DNA from: Apostichopus parvimensis
Lineage: Eukaryota > Echinodermata > Holothuroidea > Aspidochirotida > Stichopodidae
Direction: 5' to 3'
Length of the DNA: 23,356 bases
Assembly (NCBI GenBank): GCA_000934455.1
Contig: KN883290.1
Location: 20,964 to 44,319, forward strand
The first letter of the stretch is position 1. Every line of letters starts with the position of its first letter. Positions 1 to 9,330 of this stretch are shown here, one piece after another. A model generated the notes under the pieces. The model was not told the DNA's origin. It made no database searches and saw nothing but the letters and a program-made list of their open reading frames with translations. The translations under genes and the position numbers were made by a program.

Positions 1-38
1 TGGAATTATTCCGGACATGCTAATCAGTCGCGTTAAAG
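1..38 (+). CDS. possible 3' end of an exon of an upstream gene
   Basis: Frame 3 reads GIIPDMLISRVK followed by AAAG|GTAAAT, a plausible donor. It is too short to identify and could be chance. Confidence 0.15.
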
Positions 39-777
39 GTAAATATCCCATAATAACCGCCCCTCCACCCTCATCCCACACCCTATCACCACCCTTTCTG
101 CAGTTCATTCCTCTTCTGTTTTAATTTGTCTGCGTCTGTGAGTAATTTCAAAAGAAAGGAAATACTATGATTTGTAAGGCCTCACGCCCTTCCGCCCCAA
201 CCCGAATAAAATGAGCCAAAATATAAAAGAAAAAAAGATGAAAGGTAAAAACATGAAAAATAAATAATAATAACGACAAGCTATTTCACATTTTGAATAC
301 TTTATTTAACATTTGTCAAAATTCCCTTACAAACGTAGATCTTAGTGACTCTCAGCTTTGCTAATTATTACTTGGGGGTGAGGTGAGTGAAAGAGGGTGG
401 GGGTCGATGAGAACAGGGTGACAAGGACGGATCATGCATACAATAATCTTATCTATTTACCAACGAAAATGATGTATTCCAGTTATATTGTTTGAACCCT
501 AATTTACTGGTTACTCGACTCCAAGGAAACAACACATATAGCACAATATTGGAGACTGGAGGGCCGTTGGAATTATTTTCTTTCCCTTCCTTTTATGACA
601 TATTTCAGGTGCTGATGATGTTGATGTCTGGGCAGACTACTTCAGGAGTAACTCACCTGTCAGGACAGCTGTAGAGGAGAGGGTCACCTTCCAAGAAGAC
701 TCGAAGTGTAATAACGGGGGACAATACAAACTAAATTGGGTTGTCTCTGTGTTCTGCAGTGCGTTGTGGATTGGATT
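39..777. other. intergenic, nothing recognised
   Basis: AT-rich sequence with short A-rich runs and an AATAAA at about 205-210. No supported gene. The short open frame at 492-674 has no recognisable protein features. Confidence 0.5.
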
Positions 778-1486
778 AACGTATAGGTTCAATGCTTTAA
801 TTGATATATAGGATGATGCAATAACATCAATAGGGTAGCCTATAAAGAGTGCTTGAGGGCTGAGATGGGTGGAGGGGAATGGTCTGATCAAAATGTGTGC
901 ACCTTTGATTATGTGGCTCCCAGAAAACCAACAACGTACAGATTCAAACTTTAATTGATATATAGGAATATGCAATAACATCAATGGTGAACAGGCGCGT
1001 AGCCAGGGGGGGGGGGGGGCGAAGGGGGCAGCCGCTCCCCCCTTGAGCATATTTTTTAATTTTTTTTTTAATGTTTTTATGATATCGCTAGTAATTTCAA
1101 AAGAGAAAATGCTAAGATGCAACTTACAAGGCCTGGGAAGTGCCATTTCCAGCGATCTGGTGATCATGGTGGCGCTACGCTTATCTACGGCTCTGAAAAT
1201 TTGTCGTCATTTTCGCCCCTCCCTTGGCAAATTCCTGGCTATGCGCCTGATGGTGAATGAAGGACTTGAGAGCTGAGGGGTACGGTCTGATCAAAATGTG
1301 TGCCTTTGATTATGTACATGTACCCACATAACCAACAATGTATAGGATTTAATTGATATATAGGAATATGCAATAACATCAATGGCGTATGAAGGCCTTG
1401 AGGGCTGAGGGGAATACGTAGGTGGAGGGGGGATGGACAGATTAAAATGTGTGCCTTTGATTATGTACCCTTCAGATAACCAACAA
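778..1486. repeat. satellite-like tandem array, three units of about 140-155 bp
   Basis: Shared blocks recur in order: AATTGATATATAGGA (from 799, 953, 1351), TGCAATAACATCAATGG, CTTGAGGGCTGAGG, AAAATGTGTGC, CCTTTGATTATGT and AACCAACAA. Units start near 778, 933 and 1337. The larger second spacing is explained by the 266-bp MITE insertion plus duplication. Confidence 0.85.
992..1249. mobile_element. hAT-like MITE, 258 bp, in the tandem array
   Basis: Terminal inverted repeats CAGGCGCGTAGCCAGG (992-1007) and CCTGGCTATGCGCCTG (1234-1249) match at 15 of 16 positions. They are flanked by a perfect 8-bp direct repeat ATGGTGAA (984-991, 1250-1257), the duplication length typical of hAT transposons. 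Subterminal GGGGCGAA is shared inverted on both sides, and a run of 14 G lies next to the left end. No transposase, so non-autonomous. GGCGCGTAGCCAGG ends are common in invertebrate repeats. Confidence 0.85.
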
Positions 1487-2194
1487 GTGCCCTAAATGTA
1501 AATTCAAGAGAATAAATGTCCAACCCCTACCATTACCTTCACTTCTTTGTGTATTTTTTTCTGCATAACTTGTTGCTGCAACAAACTTTACAGTGACATA
1601 CCAAGTGTACAACGAGACAGCTGTTATATAATCAATTCTATCGTTCACCAAGAGTGAATTTGATTATTCACTACACAAATATGTAGCTGCTTTGTGAACT
1701 GTTTCTGGTACATTTGTGTAATTTGGAAATCAGAGCTAAAACAATGAACACCCTTCCCCCCTCCCAAAGTAACAAACCTTGAAAACAATAATATTAAGCT
1801 CTCCACATTTGAAAATTCACTAGAATGTATTAATTGTTATATAATAAGTCCAACATTTTCATGATAGTATTTAAGTCATCCCAATCATGAAGCAACTGAG
1901 GGTCACAACCATGACCCTGCCCTCCCTCTCTAAAGAAAAAATCCCCCAATAATATTCATCTTTCCTGAAATGTATTAAAGTGCCATACCACATCTCTGAT
2001 ATCGTCATGACATAATAATAAAGTCATGTTGTACAAAAATGTACTGGCAAAAATGCAAACCCTTAATTTAGGCTGAGCAGAGATGGAAAATGGATGGCAG
2101 GGGGATGTTACATTACTGTTTTACCTACGATCAGCACATGACAACGACCATGGTCAACACTTGAAGCGAAAACGAGTCTATCGATAACTGTCTC
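1487..2194. other. intergenic, downstream of LENG1
   Basis: AT-rich with no open frame of note and no repeat seen. If the stop-overlapping poly(A) signal is used, the LENG1 transcript ends by about 2165-2185 and the rest is intergenic. Confidence 0.5.
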
Positions 2195-2200
2195 TTTATT
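2195..2200 (-). terminator. poly(A) signal AATAAA overlapping the LENG1 stop codon
   Basis: The minus strand reads AAA TAA AGA, so the hexamer AATAAA starts in the last Lys codon and contains the stop. A GT-rich stretch follows about 25-70 nt downstream (2170-2130). No other canonical AATAAA appears on this strand until about position 300. Use of this signal is inferred. Confidence 0.5.
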
Positions 2201-2561
2201 TGAACTTGAAGTCATTGGACAACCTCTGTCGTGCTAAATGAGGATGAAACTGTGCATTGTATCTCCCGTCAAGTGCATCTGTCAATCGAACCTCGTGAAC
2301 GACATCGTCGGATTTTCCCGAGAGAAGCCTCGCCGCACGTTTCTTTTCCTCATCTTCCCTTTTTAACCGTTCGGCGCGTAACTGCTGGATGTCCACAGAA
2401 TGAGAAACGGTTTCCTTGTTTTTATCTTTCTTATGTTTATGTCTATGTTTTCTTTTGTGTTTTTTCGTTTTTTCTTTCTTTTCCTGTTTCTTCTCGCGGG
2501 AGGAAGAATGATGATGGCTCACTGAGATGTGACTTTGATAGGCCAACTTGGTTGACATTGC
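2196..2561 (-). CDS. LENG1: LENG1 coding exon 6 with stop codon
   Basis: Acceptor ATTTTGCAG at 2562-2570. Encodes the Lys/His-rich run, then LRAERLKRE and [11 protein letters not shown] as in vertebrate LENG1, ending in TAA at 2198-2196. An open plus-strand frame at about 2231-2572 is antisense shadow. Confidence 0.95.
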   Translation of the reverse strand, partial: AMSTKLAYQSHISVSHHHSSSREKKQEKKEKTKKHKRKHRHKHKKDKNKETVSHSVDIQQLRAERLKREDEEKKRAARLLSGKSDDVVHEVRLTDALDGRYNAQFHPHLARQRLSNDFKFK

Positions 2562-5500
2562 CTGCAAAATAATAGCAAATATGAATGAGAAATATCGGTT
2601 ATTATATTTACATATCAGAGATGATGGAAATGAAAAAAAGAGGGTACTAAACAGTAAATAAAAGATAAATAAAATAATTTTTGACTTGAAAGATACAGAT
2701 AATCATGCAAATAAATTGAAAGGACTGTCGACTTATCAAAACTAAACATTTCCAGTCTATTTTTCTCTCCAATTGAAATTTAAAAAATATTCCAGACATA
2801 GTTACTAAGCTTTGACGATTGCCTTACAGTAAAGCAACAGTGTAGGAAAACACAAGTATTTCAACTTCATATGCTGCAACATGAATGTTTCATTGTCACC
2901 AAAAAACGATGCCGACATTGCTTAAACTAAGAACATATTTGACTATTAACATACCTCAGAAGAATTGTTAAAAAATTTTTTTTTTAAATAAATTAAAAAA
3001 ATAATTAGGCCATATATACATGGGTTGGACTTTCGCATTTGACCTTATACTCAATGAATTGAAGCTTAAAGATGGTAAGGTGTCCGATCATGTCATGAAA
3101 GTAAATTGGCTATTTTTTCTATCACCTGTTTTGTTTAAGACCTCTCTACTAACTACCTTACTGACATTGAATTCTTATCAACTGTGTAGCAAGCACATAT
3201 CTTTCCTGTAGTAGATTGTCATTGTCATGATATCAAACGAGATTTGCTAAATGAGTTGACCGTCAGAAAGAGAGTCAATGCATTGTTAAACAAATGCTTA
3301 TAAATTCACAAAGTGCTTAAAACTGTCACAGTTTTCAGTTTCACCTATTACTGAGCTTTAGTGGGATGCTTTTCTGAATTTGTTTATGATTATGTGTCAC
3401 AATTTTGCAACTGATCTGTATTTTAAACGTGACACCTTGTCTCCTAATTTTTCTAATACAACAGTTTGCAAACTAGTCTCGGATATTATGAGCAAGTCTT
3501 TTAAGGGCACAGAACTTCCTGACAGCTCCCTCACCAACATAAACCTGGTTTTGTAGAGCAGTGGTTGGCAAACATTTAGGAACTTCTGTCAGGACTATCA
3601 GCTATGACCCAGATCTTTTGAAACATGCATCAGAAACAGTCCAGTTACTGTTTTAAGTACCTAAACTTGTGTTTCCCAAAATATGCTTTTTGGTTCGCAA
3701 TAACTGCAACTTTGGGTCACTCTGAATAATGTGGACATAATCTATGTTCAATATTTCACATTATAAGTGAGTCACAAGTTTCCAGTAGCTTGCACACATA
3801 CATATGTAGATGCCATCAACCATTCCGTCACAACTCCACTCGAAACACCCCCCCCCCTCTCTTCCTCCCTACAACAGTGCAAATGATCATACTTGCCCTG
3901 CTAAGATATATTTGGATACCAATATGTACTACAACACACCAGTATCAATATTTGTGGATATGGTATAAGACATAAGAACATAACAATGACATTAAAAATA
4001 AATTAAAATAAAGTCACAAAATAAAATATAAAATGTCCCTGAAGTAAAAAAAATCCATCTGAAGAGGTTCTTAGTTTCTTATAATTGTTAAGTGCCTTTA
4101 TGGATCAGCAGTGCTTGGTTGTCCATATCACAAACAATAGTGAGAAATCAGGGTGGGGGAACAAGCAAACACGCTCGCAGGAAATTTAGCAAGGTCTTCC
4201 AACCATTCATCTGTTTATAGATCGGTATCAATAGTTACTACAACACAGGCACAGGTGGGTGGGGTGAGGTGGGGTGGGGTGGTGGTAATTTTGACATACC
4301 TGTGATTCTGAAGCGGAAGAATTTCCTTGATTTGGTTCGTGTCTTCTCTTTCTTGATGTTTGCTTTCCTTCCTCATGTGCTCCATGTCCGAGGTATTTCT
4401 TCATCATGTTCAGAGGGTCCATGGAGTCTTTCCTTTTGATGTCAGGGTCGCTACAAAAGTGACAAATTCAATACTTTACAAATAAAAAATACCACCCAAA
4501 GAAGTCAGATAGTTTGATGTAAATTTTGTAAAAAGGAAATAGAACATATTTAGAAGTTATTTTTGTGTGAATAATATTTCCTAAATTCTATACATTCTGA
4601 CATATATTTACCTTTGTCTTCACAGCATCATGCAACTGACCAGGAACAAAATGTCAGGACTTCAACCCAAGCAGTTTTCACAGCAAATGCACTTTCACAT
4701 TAACACTTTTTGCATAATACTTTTAGAGCTCTTATTTAAATTGCAAACAAATCCTAAAAGGTTATATTTAAAGAGCAACTTCATCCCAAAACTTGCTCAG
4801 TTTTAGAGAAAGAATGACCACTTGGGAAAAGAAGAACCCAGTTCTTTGTGCTCGTGGTTGACAGTTCATGTTGGAAAATATCAACAGACTTAGTTAGTCA
4901 GGAATCTTCTTTGGGTAGCTGCACAAGCAATTTATAGCCAGAAAATGAACTGGTAAGTTATAGACAAGATTCGAAAGAGCACAGGAAGTGTTTGCCTTGA
5001 CCGGAATTTAGAACTTCCAACCATGGCAAAATCAGTTGGAATGCCATTCTAGTAGATAATTTCTTTCCACAACACAAACCAGGTTGGTTTGCAGAGTCAA
5101 ATATTTTTTCGCTCGTGTTGGGCACAACCGTTACTAAGCAGTGGATCAACCAAGTTCGAGCCTTTGAACCAACTCCGCAGTTAGCATCAGAATCAAAACA
5201 GACATAAAATCGGCCAATTTTCAGGGTTAATATTTCCTGCAAACCGAGATCTATATTTGTTATTTTCCATTTATTTAATTTTCCTTGCATTCCTAACTAT
5301 CTGCCTGAGGTCACTTACACCTCGGGCAGTGGTACGCGAAGCCCGTCCACCAATGTTTTATGTTGACCATCAGTCACACTCTGTCCCAGTTGCGTCAGAA
5401 TTCCAACTTTCTTCTCCCAGGCTTCTTGTTCAGACTTCTTTTCTGCTTCATGATCTTTATTTCCTTTCTTTGTCTCTTTCTGTTGAATATTAAAAAGTTT

Positions 5501-7872
5501 TACAGAAGGGAATGAACGTACCCATGCTAGCATCACCTTCTCCGTTTCGTTCTGAAACGAAGTTAATTCTGATGATTCAATGGTATGTTTGTTTATATTG
5601 AGGGAGGAGGCACACATTTTGCATAGCCTAACAGGTGGTATCCAGGAAGAAAGCCTGTGTCCTCTTTCTGAAAGGTTTTGATTCCTTTGGGGGGGGGGGG
5701 GAATGGCACAAATATTTAGGTTCAAACATTAGTTCGTTCGTAACAAGGTACACTACTCTGAAAAATATTTATATATATTATACCAATGGTTTCCTTTTCC
5801 ACTATTATTTTGTTAGTAATTTTGCTAGTAATCCAGGAACGATGCATCAGAGATGGTGTTCCACATTATAAAGGAATAAAAAAATGAACTAAAATACATT
5901 TGGTTTTCCAAATGATCTAGAAATGTAATGCTCTAATTGTGCGATAAAAACTTGTTGTTGTTCTTAAAAAGTGGCCGAGAATGAAACCGTATCAGTTTGG
6001 AAGGTATTTATTTTAACAAATCTAAACCAGTCACATTTGCATTACAGAGACAACTCAATGACATGTAGCTTTAACATTAATCATTCCCCTTCCAAATCCT
6101 CATTTCTACTTTTTTATATTTTTTATTTGTCCCATCATTTTGGAAGTTGGTCTACTTAACTTGAGGAAAACTGTTGATTGCACCCCAAAGAAGATCCTGA
6201 CTTCAATATTTTGGCTAGCCAGGGCTCAATCACATGGGCTCCCAGATGTTAGGGTCATTGCTTGTAATGCCCCTGCCTTGATCCACCTGACCATAGGACA
6301 TGTTATACTAGTAGTCAACTTTAACTTTGTACTTTTCAAGTTAGATTTATAATGCCTGCTGTATATCATATTTATTCATACATAGTCTGTTCTAGAAAAT
6401 AATTTTACCTCTAGGTCATTGAAGAAGTTGACATGACTTTGACCTGTGTCATTCACTGGTACGACCTCTGACCCAACAAAACTGATGGCACCTTTCGAAT
6501 GAGCTCTGTCTCTCAGAAATTTCGTCCTTGCCTCTCTCTCCTGCAGAAGAAGATGGGAATAAATATGGGCAAGTTTCGATTGAGAGGATTTCAGATCAGT
6601 ATAAAGCTGTTGACCTTCCAGCTCTCTCTAGTATTAACACATTCTTGTAGAATAATAAAACACAACTGTTAGCAAACTGCATAACTGTCAGGCCCTCTTA
6701 CTTTTACACCCATATAATTTCTTAATTTTTCATCTCAAGTACTTCATCTTCAGTAAAAAAATTACAAACACGGAAATGAGATGTAGGGATTTTTTATATA
6801 AGTTAAAATTTGCTATTAAACTTGAGAAAGAACTCAAGCCAAGAGGCAAAGCTTATATTTTTTACGAGCAGTTAAAAGTCTCATTTAGTAATTGCACTAT
6901 ACTGTTCAGTTAATTACGATGCATCATTGTTTTGTATGCACTTATCGTTACTTGTAAAAGGTTTTTGACCTTATTGTATCCAAATATATTCGATATGGCA
7001 CAAGAATGTTACCAATAAAGATACCAAGCGTGGTAAAAAAAACAAACTTTTACACATAGTAGAATAATAATATATATTTTATCCATTGTGGAATTATGAT
7101 ACTGCAGTAACCTATATGCATCACCAATTCTGATCTGATCGAAGGCGATTGGGACTGAGAGAAGGGACAACTTAGCATTCGTGCTTTGTTCTAGTTTTCA
7201 TGAATGGTTAATTTTCATTTTTGTATTTTTAGAACACTTTGAACATTTGTACACAACTAAAATGAGCAAAACTTTGCATATATTTCATAAGATAAATGTT
7301 GCACAAGAAAAGCGGTACTTACCGTTACGTAGACGATAATATGAAATGACTTAATATTATTTTGATCACTTACTGCGATAGCTGCTCTTGTGAGCTGTTT
7401 CTTCTCCTCTTCTGCAGCTTTTGCTTCATCTTTCTTAACCCTCTCAATGTTATCTCTGTTCCTCACATGCCAACTGTTTAGGAGAGGAGAGGAAAGAAAG
7501 AAGAAAAAAAACACAGGAAATTAACTACTTGGCTAGTGTTTGTTTGTTTGATTGCTGTTTGATATCGTGTTTGTCTGATTGCTTCAGACATTTTGTCTGA
7601 AAGCCAATTATCTACCCAAAAGAGTGCCATCAAAAGACAACAAATTTACATTGATCAGTAAAGATGTGTACAGTATTGTTTTGATCTCTTTCCATTATTA
7701 CATCCTTTTTTACCTCCTTTTTGCCAACGACTCATCATTAATATGGTCCCCAACTATGTTAGAAATAATGGTCATCTATGCACACATTTCAGCAAGCAGC
7801 ATGCACCATTTCAACGAATAAATATCTATGAAAGTAAACTGGTACAAACTTTTTCTTTGGTAAGATATTCAT
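2196..7872 (-). CDS. LENG1: LENG1 homologue (leukocyte receptor cluster member 1-like), complete, 6 coding exons
   Basis: Spliced CDS on the minus strand: 7872-7850, 7473-7374, 6540-6409, 5479-5319, 4450-4300, 2561-2196; 933 nt, 310 aa, all phases consistent (2,0,0,2,0). The protein starts [16 protein letters not shown], nearly the start of vertebrate LENG1 (MNILPKKSWHVRNKDN), the Cir_N-type domain (about residues 1-45), followed by [35 protein letters not shown] (the LENG1 GILT-LGQS signature), [11 protein letters not shown], a Lys/His-rich run at about 211-239, LRAERLKRE (250-258) and the C-terminal signature [11 protein letters not shown] (289-299). Human LENG1 is about 264 aa; the extra length is mostly the basic run. 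Known of the family: a nuclear protein found in spliceosome preparations, biochemical role unresolved. ATG 7872 has A at -3. The gene lies head-to-head with CEP72. Identity is sure; the exact exon 1 donor (GTTTGT) is the least certain junction. Confidence 0.94.
2562..4299 (-). other. LENG1 intron 5 (1.7 kb)
   Basis: Largest LENG1 intron. It contains a run of 10 C at 3848-3857 and the GGGGT tract near the donor. No coding exon or recognised transposon seen. Confidence 0.8.
4254..4286. repeat. GGGGT-rich tract in LENG1 intron 5
   Basis: Plus strand: repeated GGTGGGGT units. It lies 8 bp beyond the exon 5 donor in the minus-strand transcript, where it is read as CCCCACC. The plus strand could form a G-quadruplex. 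Confidence 0.8.
4300..4450 (-). CDS. LENG1: LENG1 coding exon 5
   Basis: Acceptor TTTTGTAG, donor CAG|GTATGT. Encodes [21 protein letters not shown] (human: KSRLDPLREMQKHLG), then a basic, Ser-rich linker. The intron right after the donor is C-rich on this strand. Confidence 0.94.
5319..5479 (-). CDS. LENG1: LENG1 coding exon 4 (GILT-LGQS signature)
   Basis: Acceptor TATTCAACAG, donor GGT|GTAAGT. Encodes [15 protein letters not shown], then [20 protein letters not shown] two bases upstream would break the frame, so the GTAAGT site is chosen. Confidence 0.95.
6409..6540 (-). CDS. LENG1: LENG1 coding exon 3
   Basis: Acceptor CTTCTGCAG, donor GAG|GTAAAA; 44 whole codons, phase 0 at both ends. 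Encodes [13 protein letters not shown], matching the human EARTEFLRKKA block, and ends VNFFNDLE, which corresponds to the human VDLFRELLE block. Confidence 0.93.
7374..7473 (-). CDS. LENG1: LENG1 coding exon 2 (Cir_N-type region)
   Basis: Acceptor CTAAACAG after a long pyrimidine run, donor GCA|GTAAGT. Encodes [17 protein letters not shown] and the following Glu/Lys-rich helix, the most conserved LENG1 segment. Confidence 0.95.
7850..7872 (-). CDS. LENG1: LENG1 coding exon 1 (23 nt)
   Basis: Encodes M-N-I-L-P-K-K plus two bases of codon 8. The donor is AAAAA|GTTTGT, a weak but usable GT site. It is the only nearby GT that leaves phase 2 to join the 't tgg' start of exon 2 and restores the conserved KK-x-W-H-V junction. 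Confidence 0.85.
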
Positions 7873-9257
7873 GATCAATCAGCCACTCCGACAGTTTTTT
7901 TGTTCACAATGACAGAAGAACCGAATTTGAGTGATTTCTGCAAGTCAAAGAAGAAAAAATGGAATATTAAGTTACGAAGGTAAGGATGGCTGAGTTAAAT
8001 ACTGGTAATGCATAACAATCATCTGATTAGGATATGATATAATCAAATTCTCATTGAGCAATGAAACTTTGGCTACAGTTATAGAAAAAGATACCTCTGT
8101 TCTGGCAAAAATAATTGCCTTATTTTCTTTAATTAAAACTGTCCATATTCAATACTGACAATGAAGTGAAGTGAATTTACATTTACACTTACTGTGAGAA
8201 TCCTTATTTGTTGTTCTGTGTAGTATATATACCTGAATGTTAGAAGGTGTTTCATGACCATTGGTATATCAGGAACTGCATGGACACTTGACGACAATAT
8301 TCCTGTACCAGACTAATATTTATTTGTTATATAAACCTAGGTACACTGTTACATAGAATGCATATTTAAATATGCTACATCCACAAATATAGTAAGCCAC
8401 ATTTGATTCCATGTGTCTATTGCAGTAATTTGTGACTACAGGCTAGGCTACATTATGTATAATGGGACTTTGGGAGAATGATAGAGGTTGATTGTACTAA
8501 GATAAAGCCTATGGTCCAGGTCTTACAGTAAAAGTTCTGAAAGCCTTGAGTATACGAATGATGTACATTCTTCACTATACTAAGTTAGTGCTAGGAGTAG
8601 GACCTCCAATGTTGTGCGTTCAGATATGCATGTATTTGACTGTATGTTATGGAACATCAAACTAAAGTAATATAATAGTCTAATAATAATAATACCAAAC
8701 ATTGGAATAATGTTGCCCTCTGTGTGTCGATCCTAGTACTATACTTACAGTTGGAGATTTTGGACTCTTTTGATGAATATGTACGATGGAAATGGGCAAC
8801 AAACTGGTTCAAACCGATTTCATTACATGAGAGATGGTTTTCAATGTAAGTCGAAGACCACCTTCGTCCTCAAGATCTCCCTTGGTTTGGTGGTTCGCAA
8901 TGTTTTGACTTTCTCGTCAATTTGTTGAAAACACTATCTGACCAGTACATCGCATGTTAATATGCTAAATGTATATATCATTCATTGTAATTCGCCTGAA
9001 ATGAAATAAAAGTTGGCCATTGGTGTGTAATGCAATCTGGCAACAAAGATGAACTAAAGGCGCTCGTTGTAACGAACGACCTGTCGACAATTGTACTTTT
9101 TCAATACTACATAGGGTATACCTAACGGCGATACTACACTCTGTCCCTATCTCGCCTTTTAGACTGTGTACAATAAACCAAGCCTAACTGTAGCTCAATT
9201 GAAAGAACCCGGCGGTTGTTTTGAATACAATTTTTTTTCCATGCACCAGGTGACCAG
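7873..9257. other. head-to-head intergenic region between LENG1 and CEP72
   Basis: The 1385 bp between the two divergent start codons contain no supported coding exon. The side next to LENG1 should hold its 5' UTR (A at -3 of its ATG). The middle is AT-rich with no recognised repeat; the right end is CpG-richer. An imperfect palindrome, TCGTTGTAACGAACGA, sits near 9064-9079. Confidence 0.6.
9050..9257 (+). promoter_or_regulatory. probable CEP72 promoter and 5' UTR region
   Basis: CpG dinucleotides are clearly denser here (GGCGCTCGTTG, GTCGAC, AACGGCGAT, CCCGGCGG) than in the surrounding AT-rich DNA, and the CEP72 ATG follows at once. No clear TATA box. A pyrimidine run ending CCATGCACCAG at 9249 could also be a 3' splice site for a 5' UTR intron. 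Confidence 0.4.
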
Positions 9258-9330
9258 ATGACGCTCCCAGCACTCGAAATTACCGAGCAATGGATACGGG
9301 AGCGAGTGGGATTAGAGGTGGAAAACCTTG
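9258..9330 (+). CDS. CEP72: CEP72 exon 1 (start)
   Basis: ATG at 9258, donor CTTG|GTAAGC. Encodes MTLPALEITEQWIRERVGLE..., which aligns without gaps to the human N-terminus just before LQSLSIPG. The start context is modest (C at -3). An upstream ATG at 9241 is out of frame. Confidence 0.88.

Noticed and set aside
637..1167. 176-codon minus-strand open frame
   Set aside because: Runs through the satellite array and the MITE; the poly-G run reads as Pro-rich filler. No protein family features.
2231..2572. 113-codon plus-strand open frame
   Set aside because: Exact antisense of LENG1 exon 6; the minus-strand protein matches a known family and this one has no features.
3020..3211. 63-codon plus-strand open frame in LENG1 intron 5
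   Set aside because: Short, no domain, no splice or promoter context.
4958..5290. 110-codon minus-strand open frame in LENG1 intron 4
   Set aside because: Lies between two well-supported exons, has no similarity I recognise and no conserved LENG1 content.
7579..7821. 80-codon plus-strand open frame in LENG1 intron 1
   Set aside because: Hydrophobic AT-rich translation with no motif; in an intron on the opposite strand.
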